A stretch of 9,125 nt of DNA from positions 1-9,125 of the forward strand of contig JABDQY010000156.1 in NCBI GenBank assembly GCA_013042025.1, given 5' to 3'. A program made the translations under genes and the position numbers. The notes beneath the pieces were generated by a model that saw nothing but the letters and a program-made list of their open reading frames with translations, was not told the DNA's origin and searched no databases. The first letter of the stretch is position 1, and every line of letters starts with the position of its first letter. Shown here piece after piece: positions 1 through 5,023 of the stretch. Source of the stretch: Bacteroidia bacterium. Its GTDB lineage: Bacteria; Bacteroidota; Bacteroidia; NS11-12g; UBA9320.

Positions 1-1996
1 ACACGGATGTCATTGGATTGGCTAGATTAAATCCAGAATACAACTTTTTAGCATCGTCTAAACAACAAATGCTTACACCTGCATTTCCAATTTTACCATA
101 AATATCTGGACGATGATCAGGATCATTTCCATATAGAGTAACAGAGTCAAATGCTGTACTCAGTCTCTTTGCAGGCATATCGCTGCTCAGATAATGAAAT
201 CGCTTATTGGTACGTTCTGGTCCACCTTCCCCTGCAAACATTCTAGTAGGATCTTCTCCTTGACGTTTAAACGGATAAATACCTGCTGCAAATGGAAATT
301 TACCTGGAACATTTTCTTGCAAATTCCATTGCAAGACATCTCCCCATGCTTCATACTTTGGCAGAGACACCTTACTTATTTTCTGTTGCGATAATGAGAT
401 GGTCTTGGTTTGTACTTTAATCTCTCTGTTTCTAACTAAATAAGTATAGACGTCGTTTGCGTACGCTTCTTTCACACCATCCCATTCGTCCAATAGAATT
501 TGTAGTTTTGGATCAAAATCTAAAGACAGCTTTGCATATGATTCCTCTAAATCCTTACAGATACGATCTGAATCAGTTGGATTAGTTTCTTTTATGGTTT
601 CTATGGTCTTCTTAATTCCATATAGTTTTTGAGCGATGTCAGATTGCTTTTTTGCCCAGCTATCATAAGCTCTATTGTTTTCTGCTATTTCTGATAAATA
701 CCGAACCCTTTTTGGAGGAATAATATAGATCTTCTCCGATAAATCTTGTTCTAAGGTAAAATTCGTATTAAAATCAGAACCTGTTTTAGTATTGGTTGTT
801 TCAATCAACTTGCCATAAAGCGAGTTTATACCTGGATCATTGAACTGACTCGCTATGGTGCCATAAACGGGCATGGAATCCACTTCTGCTTCAAATAGTT
901 TATGATTGCGTTGAAACTGCTTCTTTACGTCTCTTAATGCATCCAGAGCACCTCGTTTGTCGAATTTGTTGATTGCAATTACATCTGCAAAATCAAGCAT
1001 GTCAATTTTTTCCAATTGTGTAGCAGCTCCATATTCAGGTGTCATCACGTATAAGCTTAAATCACTGTGATCCGTTATTTCAGTATCACTTTGACCTATA
1101 CCAGAAGTTTCAAGAATAATTAAATCATAACCCGCTACTTTTAAGATATCCTTAGCAGTGTCAATATGAGCTGAAAGTGCAAGGTTGGCCTGACGAGTTG
1201 CTAATGATCGCATATATACACGTTCATTGCGTATACTGTTCATACGAATTCTATCTCCTAACAATGCACCGCCCGTTTTTCTCTTACTAGGATCCACAGA
1301 TATAATTGCAATAGTCTTTTCTGGAAAATCAACTAAAAATCGTCGTACTAACTCATCAACTAAACTGCTTTTCCCAGCTCCACCTGTTCCAGTAATACCA
1401 AGCACAGGAGTTTTTATTGAAGCAGCCTCCTTCTTAATTCCAGAAATCAATTCTTTGTTTTCTTCTGGAAAATTTTCCGCAGCTGAGATTACGCGAGCAA
1501 TCGACATCTTATTTCCTTTTCGAAAAGAATCTACTTCACCGTTCAATCCATATCCAGTTGGAAAATCTGATTTCTCAACTAAGTCGTTAATCATGCCTTG
1601 CAACCCCATTGCACGACCATCGTCTGGATGATAAATCTTTGCAATTCCATAATCCTCTAAATCTTGTATCTCTGAAGGTAAAATAGTACCACCTCCCCCT
1701 CCAAAGAGTTTGATATGTCCTGCCCCTTTTTCTTTAAGCAAATCATACATGTACTTAAAGTATTCATTATGACCACCTTGATAACTGGTCATAGCGATTG
1801 CATTGGCATCTTCCTGAATTGCAGTATTTACAACCTCTTCAGCACTTCTATCATGGCCTAAATGAATCACTTCGCAGCCTGTAGCTTGAATAATTCTTCG
1901 CATTACGTTAATAGCGGCATCATGTCCATCAAACAAGGATGCAGCAGTAACTATTCGAACTTTGTTTTTGGGAGTATAAGGAGTTTGATCTTCCAT
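1..1996 (-). CDS. icmF: Fused isobutyryl-CoA mutase IcmF (5' part, runs off the window)
   Basis: Adenosylcobalamin-dependent acyl-CoA mutase with its G-protein chaperone fused between the B12 and substrate domains; the family interconverts isobutyryl-CoA and n-butyryl-CoA in the cytoplasm. I translated 665 codons without a stop. The N-terminal B12 domain shows DGHDAAIN (residues 23-30), whose His25 should be the lower cobalt ligand, then a Gly-rich loop. The MeaB-like GTPase domain has Walker A GTGGAGKS (203-210) and NKFD (343-346). The start of the mutase TIM barrel contains YPFKRQGEDPTRMFAGEG near residues 571-588, typical of IcmF. Family members are roughly 1,100 residues, so the C-terminal barrel is missing here only because the window ends. 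ATG at 1996 is chosen because the B12 domain begins about 12 residues in and a promoter-like box lies just upstream. The Gln that helps distinguish IcmF from methylmalonyl-CoA mutase lies outside, so the exact substrate is inferred from the fused architecture. Confidence 0.93.
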   Translation of the reverse strand, partial: MEDQTPYTPKNKVRIVTAASLFDGHDAAINVMRRIIQATGCEVIHLGHDRSAEEVVNTAIQEDANAIAMTSYQGGHNEYFKYMYDLLKEKGAGHIKLFGGGGGTILPSEIQDLEDYGIAKIYHPDDGRAMGLQGMINDLVEKSDFPTGYGLNGEVDSFRKGNKMSIARVISAAENFPEENKELISGIKKEAASIKTPVLGITGTGGAGKSSLVDELVRRFLVDFPEKTIAIISVDPSKRKTGGALLGDRIRMNSIRNERVYMRSLATRQANLALSAHIDTAKDILKVAGYDLIILETSGIGQSDTEITDHSDLSLYVMTPEYGAATQLEKIDMLDFADVIAINKFDKRGALDALRDVKKQFQRNHKLFEAEVDSMPVYGTIASQFNDPGINSLYGKLIETTNTKTGSDFNTNFTLEQDLSEKIYIIPPKRVRYLSEIAENNRAYDSWAKKQSDIAQKLYGIKKTIETIKETNPTDSDRICKDLEESYAKLSLDFDPKLQILLDEWDGVKEAYANDVYTYLVRNREIKVQTKTISLSQQKISKVSLPKYEAWGDVLQWNLQENVPGKFPFAAGIYPFKRQGEDPTRMFAGEGGPERTNKRFHYLSSDMPAKRLSTAFDSVTLYGNDPDHRPDIYGKIGNAGVSICCLDDAKKLYSGFNLANPMTSV

Positions 1997-2012
1997 ATCT
2001 AATTCTACGCGG

Positions 2013-2020
2013 CAAAGATA
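2013..2020 (-). promoter_or_regulatory. Probable icmF promoter -7 box
   Basis: The minus strand reads TATCTTTG, a perfect match to the Bacteroidota housekeeping -7 consensus TAnnTTTG, with 16 bases between it and the icmF ATG. No clear TTG element sits 17-20 bases further upstream; that space is taken by the U-tract of the preceding terminator. The implied 5' leader is only about 10 nt, which argues that icmF is started here rather than by read-through from the small RNA. Confidence 0.5.
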
Positions 2021-2034
2021 AGAGATATATAACG

Positions 2035-2061
2035 AAAAAAGTCCCGCCTTTCGGCCGGACT
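2035..2061 (-). terminator. Rho-independent terminator of small RNA copy A
   Basis: On the minus strand the arms AGTCCGGCC and GGCGGGACT pair across a GAAA tetraloop, with one G-G mismatch at the sixth pair, followed by six T. The plus direction has no U-tract, so it ends minus-strand transcripts only. It lies 38 bases before the icmF start. Confidence 0.85.
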
Positions 2062-2116
2062 CTTTGTCTTAAAACGTAATAGTTAATAATATGTAACCAT
2101 TATGGTCAAATATTTT

Positions 2117-2133
2117 GCCGGTAATCAGCCGAC
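2117..2133 (-). other. Hairpin over the stop codon of mini-ORF A
   Basis: On the minus strand GTCGG pairs with CCGGC across a seven-base loop CTGATTA that contains the TGA stop. One pair is a U-G wobble; in copy B (2540-2556) the same pair is U-A (CCGAC). The single change keeps the stem, which is weak covariation support for an RNA structure. Confidence 0.5.
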
Positions 2134-2157
2134 GTAGTTAGTAGTAGTTTGTTGCAT
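2125..2157 (-). CDS. Mini-ORF copy A, 10 residues, MQQTTTNYVG
   Basis: ATG to TGA, eleven codons including the stop. Copy B (2548-2583) encodes MQQTTTTNYVG: the two differ by exactly one ACT codon and no substitution, although gaps elsewhere in the transcribed region are not multiples of three. There is no Shine-Dalgarno sequence; an A/T-rich stretch precedes the ATG, as is common in this phylum. The run of three Thr codons looks like a leader peptide, but I find no antiterminator downstream. Translation is inferred from frame conservation only, and in so short an ORF a repeat-unit slip in an ACT run could also preserve frame by chance. Confidence 0.4.
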   Translation of the reverse strand: MQQTTTNYVG

Positions 2158-2181
2158 TTAATCAACATCTTTAAATATATA

Positions 2182-2197
2182 ACTCAGAATTCTGAGT
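2182..2197. repeat. Perfect 16-bp palindrome, copy A
   Basis: ACTCAGAATTCTGAGT is self-complementary over all 16 bases. It lies about 34-49 bases after the inferred start of the small RNA, where it could fold as a six-pair stem with an AATT loop, or could be a DNA operator for a dimeric protein. It is identical in copy B, while the bases next to it vary. Confidence 0.7.
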
Positions 2198-2240
2198 GGT
2201 TATTTGTTTCCCTTAATTAAGAACGTAATACTTCTATATA

Positions 2241-2256
2241 TTCAATCCAAGTGCCA
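2241..2256 (-). promoter_or_regulatory. Sigma54-like promoter of small RNA copy A
   Basis: The minus strand reads TGGCAC, five bases, TTGAA, with the -24 GG and the -12 position spaced as in the sigma54 consensus TGGCAC-N5-TTGC; the last C is A here. Copy B has the same two boxes with two of the spacer bases changed. A housekeeping promoter using TATATAGAAG just downstream is an alternative. No rpoN or enhancer-binding-protein gene is in the window. Confidence 0.45.
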
Positions 2257-2309
2257 CAATTGTCAATCCGCACAAATCGCCCCTACCTACATGCCATAAA
2301 CACCTCTTT

Positions 2310-2343
2310 TTCTGCACTTTACCGAACTTATTGACTTTGGCAC
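2310..2343 (-). promoter_or_regulatory. Paired upstream boxes, copy A
   Basis: On the minus strand GTGCCAAA (2336-2343) and GTGCAGAA (2310-2317) form a direct repeat with 18 bases between them. The nearer box is 53 bases upstream of the TGGCAC box. Copy B has the same two boxes with the same 18- and 53-base gaps in diverged sequence. The position, roughly -80 to -113 from the inferred start, is where sigma54 activators usually bind. The protein is unknown. Confidence 0.45.
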
Positions 2344-2477
2344 AATAAGAATATCGATAGTTAAAAACAATCAATTATTGTCTATTTTTGGGTTTCTATT
2401 CTCTTTTCTAGACTTTTCTCATTACGAAACCAGCACTTGAATAAACGCAGATACCATCAAATCTGAATTCATGGCAT

Positions 2478-2505
2478 AAAAAAAGTCCCGCCTAATGGCG
2501 GGACT
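2478..2505 (-). terminator. Rho-independent terminator of small RNA copy B
   Basis: On the minus strand the arms AGTCCCGCC and GGCGGGACT pair perfectly over nine bases across an ATTA loop and are followed by seven T. No other minus-strand gene ends here, so the terminator itself is evidence for an independent transcript starting in 2510-2900. Confidence 0.88.
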
Positions 2506-2539
2506 CCTTAATCTTAAAACGTAATGGTTAAAAAATCTT

Positions 2540-2556
2540 GTCGGTAATCAGCCGAC
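2540..2556 (-). other. Hairpin over the stop codon of mini-ORF B
   Basis: GTCGG and CCGAC on the minus strand pair perfectly across the loop CTGATTA, which contains the stop codon. The equivalent stem in copy A keeps pairing through a U-G wobble. Confidence 0.5.
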
Positions 2557-2583
2557 GTAGTTAGTAGTAGTAGTTTGTTGCAT
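2548..2583 (-). CDS. Mini-ORF copy B, 11 residues, MQQTTTTNYVG
   Basis: ATG to TGA, twelve codons with the stop. It equals the copy A peptide plus one extra Thr codon in the ACT run. The last sense codons and the stop lie in the hairpin at 2540-2556. No signal sequence or known domain can be judged at this length. As for copy A, translation is inferred from the frame-preserving difference. Confidence 0.4.
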   Translation of the reverse strand: MQQTTTTNYVG

Positions 2584-2607
2584 TTAATCAACTTTTTTAA
2601 ATATATG

Positions 2608-2623
2608 ACTCAGAATTCTGAGT
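2608..2623. repeat. Perfect 16-bp palindrome, copy B
   Basis: Identical to the palindrome at 2182-2197 (ACTCAGAATTCTGAGT), at the corresponding place in the second small RNA, about 34-49 bases after the inferred start. Confidence 0.7.
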
Positions 2624-2667
2624 GGTTTATTTGTTTCCCTTAATTAAGAACGTAATACTTCTATATA

Positions 2668-2683
2668 TTCAATCCTGGTGCCA
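2668..2683 (-). promoter_or_regulatory. Sigma54-like promoter of small RNA copy B
   Basis: The minus strand has TGGCAC, the spacer CAGGA, then TTGAA. In copy A the spacer is TTGGA, so the boxes and their spacing are kept while spacer bases differ. The identical 48-bp block begins just downstream of TGGCAC and covers the -12 region, the inferred start and the 5' end of the RNA. Confidence 0.45.
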
Positions 2684-2736
2684 CAATTAATAATTCACAC
2701 AAAACACTCCTTCAAAAATACTACAATTAACTCATT

Positions 2737-2770
2737 TTCTGCACTTTACAACCCACAATGAGTTTGGCAC
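2737..2770 (-). promoter_or_regulatory. Paired upstream boxes, copy B
   Basis: GTGCCAAA (2763-2770) and GTGCAGAA (2737-2744) on the minus strand, 18 bases apart and 53 bases upstream of TGGCAC, as in copy A. The intervening bases are largely different, so the shared spacing is not simply recent identity. Confidence 0.45.
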
Positions 2771-2882
2771 GAGCTCAAATTCTGTACTGAAAACTTTTCT
2801 ATTTTATTCCATTATTGGTATTTTAGTCTATTTTTTGGACTTTTCTCATTTTTGTAAACAACATTAAAAATCATAATTCTAC

Positions 2883-2890
2883 TATATTTA
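2883..2890 (+). promoter_or_regulatory. Possible nupC promoter -7 box
   Basis: TATATTTA matches TAnnTTTG in all but the last base and lies 17 bases before the nupC ATG, similar to the placement at icmF and ahcY. The nearest upstream TTTG (2851-2854) is too far away for normal spacing, so this is a weak call. Confidence 0.3.
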
Positions 2891-2907
2891 CCCCATCGCA
2901 AAACGAA

Positions 2908-4239
2908 ATGGAGATTGTTAGAGGGTTATTGGGTTTATTAATACTAGTATTAATCGCCTTTGTTCTGAGTAAGAGTAGAAAAAACGTTAATTGGAAATTG
3001 GTTGGGAGCGGGTTAGTTATACAACTAGTCCTCGCCTTTTTAGTCTTTCAAGTGCCAATTGTTGCAAGCATTTTTGAGGTGCTTGCAGGATTCTTCACTA
3101 AACTTCTTTCATTTACTGACGCTGGATCAGAATTTATATTTGGGAAATGGCCTGATGTTGCACAACTCTTTGCATTTGGACAAGAAGGAAAAGTAGAACA
3201 TACTATTGGTTATGTCTTTGCTTTTAAGGTATTACCTACTGTTGTATTTTTCTCAGCTCTTACCTCGCTCCTTTATTATTTAGGCATCCTGCAAAAAGTC
3301 GTTTTTGGTTTTGCTTGGATCTTAAGCAAAACAATGAAGCTTTCAGGTGCAGAAAGCTTAGCAGCTGCAGCAAACATCTTCGTAGGACAAACTGAAGCAC
3401 CATTGGTTGTTAAACCATATATAGCAAAAATGACTAATTCTGAAATCCTTTGCTTGATGACAGGAGGCATGGCCACCATTGCAGGAGGTGTGTTTGCAGC
3501 CTTCATTGGATTTCTAGGAGGAGATGACCCCCTTCAGCAACAAGAATTCGCTAAGCATCTGCTAACAGCTTCCATTTTATCCGCTCCTGCAGCAATAGTA
3601 TTTGCAAAAATTCTATTACCTGAGCAGGAACAAGTTAATAAGGAGTTGGATATTGATAAGTCAAAAATAGGAAGTGGTCCGCTTGAAGCAATATCGGTAG
3701 GCACAACCGAAGGTATTAAGCTTGCTGTTAATGTGGCTGGTATGATATTAGTTTTTCTTGCATTCATTGCCATGATTAACTATTTCTTATTTGATATCAT
3801 CGGTCATTACTCTGGATTAAACGCGGTGATAGCAGACGGCACTATTTACAAAGGGCTAAATCTTCAAATGATTCTTGGTTACATATTCGCTCCTCTAGCT
3901 TGGGTTATCGGAATTGAACCTCAAGATATTGTTATCTCCGGACAGCTGCTTGGTGAAAAAACGGTTATTAATGAATTTATTGCCTATTTATCACTTAAAG
4001 GATTAATTGCTCAAAACGCTACTGATGGATCTCCTATTATTATGGAACGCTCTGTAGTTATTCTTACCTATGCTCTATGTGGGTTTTCAAACTTTGCATC
4101 AATCGGCATTCAGATTGGTGGGATAAGCACCATAGCACCCAATCAGCGAGGTACGTTGGCTAAACTAGGTATGCGTGCACTTATCGGTGGTACTTTAGCT
4201 TGTTTAATGACAGCCACAATAGCAGGAATATTCTTATAA
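2908..4239 (+). CDS. nupC: NupC-family concentrative nucleoside transporter
   Basis: Inner-membrane importer of the concentrative nucleoside transporter (CNT) family, which moves nucleosides in with an H+ or Na+ gradient. The 443 residues are strongly hydrophobic with many membrane segments, starting with residues about 2-20 and 31-50. Family signatures are GQTEAP at 160-165 (substrate-contact residues), the following PYIAKMTNSE, an SAPAAIVFAKILLPE stretch from about 225, a NEFIAYLSL segment, and CGFSNFASIGIQIGGI near 391-406. Length is in the usual 400-450 range of bacterial members. ATG at 2908 gives the usual hydrophobic N-terminus. The stop overlaps the start of the next gene by one base. 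H+ or Na+ coupling and the preferred nucleoside cannot be told from sequence. Confidence 0.92.
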   Translation: MEIVRGLLGLLILVLIAFVLSKSRKNVNWKLVGSGLVIQLVLAFLVFQVPIVASIFEVLAGFFTKLLSFTDAGSEFIFGKWPDVAQLFAFGQEGKVEHTIGYVFAFKVLPTVVFFSALTSLLYYLGILQKVVFGFAWILSKTMKLSGAESLAAAANIFVGQTEAPLVVKPYIAKMTNSEILCLMTGGMATIAGGVFAAFIGFLGGDDPLQQQEFAKHLLTASILSAPAAIVFAKILLPEQEQVNKELDIDKSKIGSGPLEAISVGTTEGIKLAVNVAGMILVFLAFIAMINYFLFDIIGHYSGLNAVIADGTIYKGLNLQMILGYIFAPLAWVIGIEPQDIVISGQLLGEKTVINEFIAYLSLKGLIAQNATDGSPIIMERSVVILTYALCGFSNFASIGIQIGGISTIAPNQRGTLAKLGMRALIGGTLACLMTATIAGIFL

Positions 4240-4952
4240 TGAACAGAGGATTTTTATACGGAGACGGTTTTTTTGAAAGCATTCGCATAGTTGATGGCAA
4301 TATGCCTTTACTTACATTTCACCTAGAACGAATTTATGATGCACTTGAAATTTATCAAATCTACCCCAATTTTGATGTTAGCGAAGAATTTATCCAAGGC
4401 ATAGCTGAAACATACGAACCCAATGGCATACTGCGTATCAACTTTTTTAGGGATGGCGAAGGAAGATATACTCCGGAAAGCAATGGATTAGCTTTTGACC
4501 ATAGTTTTAGATTAACTGAAGATGAATTCAATTTACCTACAGGACTTGATTTGGCTTCAGAACTTGATCGTATGCCAATTCTAAAAGGCAAGATTGGTCT
4601 TTACCCGAAAAGCAAGCCCAATGAAGACTGGTTGACCGTTAAAAGCCTATCAAGTATTTATTATGTAATCGCCTCCAACTTCAAGAAGATGAATAAACTG
4701 GATTACTTATTTCTTGCAAATGCTCAAAAAGAACTTTGTGAAGAAGTAAGCAGTAACATTTTTCTAAAAAAAGGAGAAGAAATTACAATACCTAAGTTGT
4801 CTGCAGGAGGAGTAAACGGAGTTACGCAACGATATTTAATGGAAACGTATGGCTTTCAAATTAAAGAGCAAAGCATCACGTATGATGATTTAGATTCATT
4901 TGAGCACGTTTTTCTAAGCAGAGGTACAGTAGGTGTTTTTCGTATTAAATAA
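4239..4952 (+). CDS. Fold-type IV PLP enzyme (aminotransferase class IV / aminodeoxychorismate lyase-like)
   Basis: 237-residue cytoplasmic PLP enzyme related to PabC, IlvE and D-amino-acid aminotransferase. Visible family features are NRGFLYGDGFFES (2-14), HLER (28-31), the probable catalytic Lys135 in LTVKSLSSIYY, and ELCEEVSSNIFL (165-176), with Glu169 placed like the acid that contacts the PLP ring nitrogen. The NGVTQR segment (193-198) corresponds to the phosphate-binding turn. I chose ATG 4239 because it forms TAATG with the nupC stop, implying translational coupling. An in-frame ATG at 4200 would add 13 residues inside nupC. From 4239 the protein lacks the 15-20 residues that normally precede NRGFLYGDG. 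Substrate is undecided: it could make p-aminobenzoate from aminodeoxychorismate or transaminate an amino acid. No pabA or pabB is nearby. Confidence 0.82.
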   Translation: MNRGFLYGDGFFESIRIVDGNMPLLTFHLERIYDALEIYQIYPNFDVSEEFIQGIAETYEPNGILRINFFRDGEGRYTPESNGLAFDHSFRLTEDEFNLPTGLDLASELDRMPILKGKIGLYPKSKPNEDWLTVKSLSSIYYVIASNFKKMNKLDYLFLANAQKELCEEVSSNIFLKKGEEITIPKLSAGGVNGVTQRYLMETYGFQIKEQSITYDDLDSFEHVFLSRGTVGVFRIK

Positions 4953-4984
4953 AAAGTCCATTTGCAAAAATGCAAACGGACTTT
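4953..4984. terminator. Bidirectional terminator between the PLP-enzyme gene and ahcY
   Basis: AGTCC and GGACT, then TTTGC and GCAAA, pair around an AAAAAT loop with one A/C mismatch. T-rich tracts follow on the plus strand (TTTCTTT) and more strongly on the minus strand (TTTTTATTT). It starts right after the plus-strand stop codon and lies 39 bases past the ahcY stop, so it serves both convergent genes. Confidence 0.8.
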
Positions 4985-5023
4985 CTTTATTATTCAATAT
5001 TAATCTCTAGGTTATTCTCCCAA

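Larger units (their letters stand above)
2035..2230 (-). ncRNA. Putative small RNA / mini-mRNA, copy A (about 196 nt)
   Basis: This is the interval between a promoter-like site and a Rho-independent terminator on the minus strand. The 5' end near 2230 is inferred from the sigma54-like site. In order, the transcript would hold the octamer ATTACGTT at its 5' end, a palindromic hairpin (2182-2197), a 10-codon mini-ORF (2125-2157), a five-pair hairpin over the stop codon (2117-2133), a second ATTACGTT (2073-2080 on the plus strand as AACGTAAT), and the terminator. Copy B repeats this order. Function unknown; I do not recognise an Rfam family. It may be a regulatory RNA, a peptide message, or both. 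Confidence 0.55.
2035..2423. repeat. Tandem direct repeat, copy A (389 bp)
   Basis: First of two direct copies. The other is at 2478-2850, in the same orientation. They share an identical 48-bp block (2201-2248 against 2628-2675) and several shorter identical blocks. From the promoter-like site to the 13-bp distal element the two copies align without gaps, at roughly 55-60% identity in the spacers. The gaps lie in the transcribed half: one of about 22 bases before the terminator, one base near 2200, and three bases inside the mini-ORF. I see no transposase, terminal inverted repeats or target duplication, so this looks like a duplicated gene unit, not an insertion sequence. Confidence 0.85.
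2478..2657 (-). ncRNA. Putative small RNA / mini-mRNA, copy B (about 180 nt)
   Basis: Paralogue of the RNA at 2035-2230, with the same order of elements: ATTACGTT at the inferred 5' end, palindrome, mini-ORF, stop-codon hairpin, second ATTACGTT (2518-2525) and terminator. It is shorter mainly because about 22 bases are absent between the stop-codon hairpin and the terminator. The first 30 or so bases of the two RNAs are identical. Ends are inferred from the promoter-like site and terminator. Confidence 0.55.
2478..2850. repeat. Tandem direct repeat, copy B (373 bp)
   Basis: Second copy of the unit, about 54 bases beyond the end of copy A and ending 57 bases before nupC. It has the same element order and orientation. 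The distal end is marked by a 13-bp identical block, GACTTTTCTCATT on the plus strand (2838-2850, matching 2411-2423), which lies 67 bases from the upstream boxes in both copies. The 54 bases between the copies (2424-2477) show nothing I can recognise. Confidence 0.85.

Noticed and set aside
1227..1631. Plus-strand open frame of 134 codons inside icmF
   Set aside because: It is antisense to the IcmF GTPase region, whose minus-strand frame has clear Walker A and B12 motifs; the plus-strand translation looks like no protein family.
2035..2230. Thr-rich leader peptide and terminator as an attenuator for icmF
   Set aside because: The order (Thr run, hairpin, terminator, gene) resembles amino-acid attenuation, but the stop-codon hairpin shares no pairing with the terminator arms, icmF has its own -7 box after the terminator, and copy B has the same layout with no gene behind it except copy A.
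2336..2343. Plus-strand TTTGGCAC as a second sigma54 promoter toward nupC
   Set aside because: No GC or similar -12 element follows at the correct spacing in either copy; the box fits better as an upstream binding site for the minus-strand promoter.
2035..2850. Insertion sequence or CRISPR-like array
   Set aside because: Only two long diverged copies exist, with no transposase, terminal inverted repeats, target duplication or regular short repeat-spacer units.
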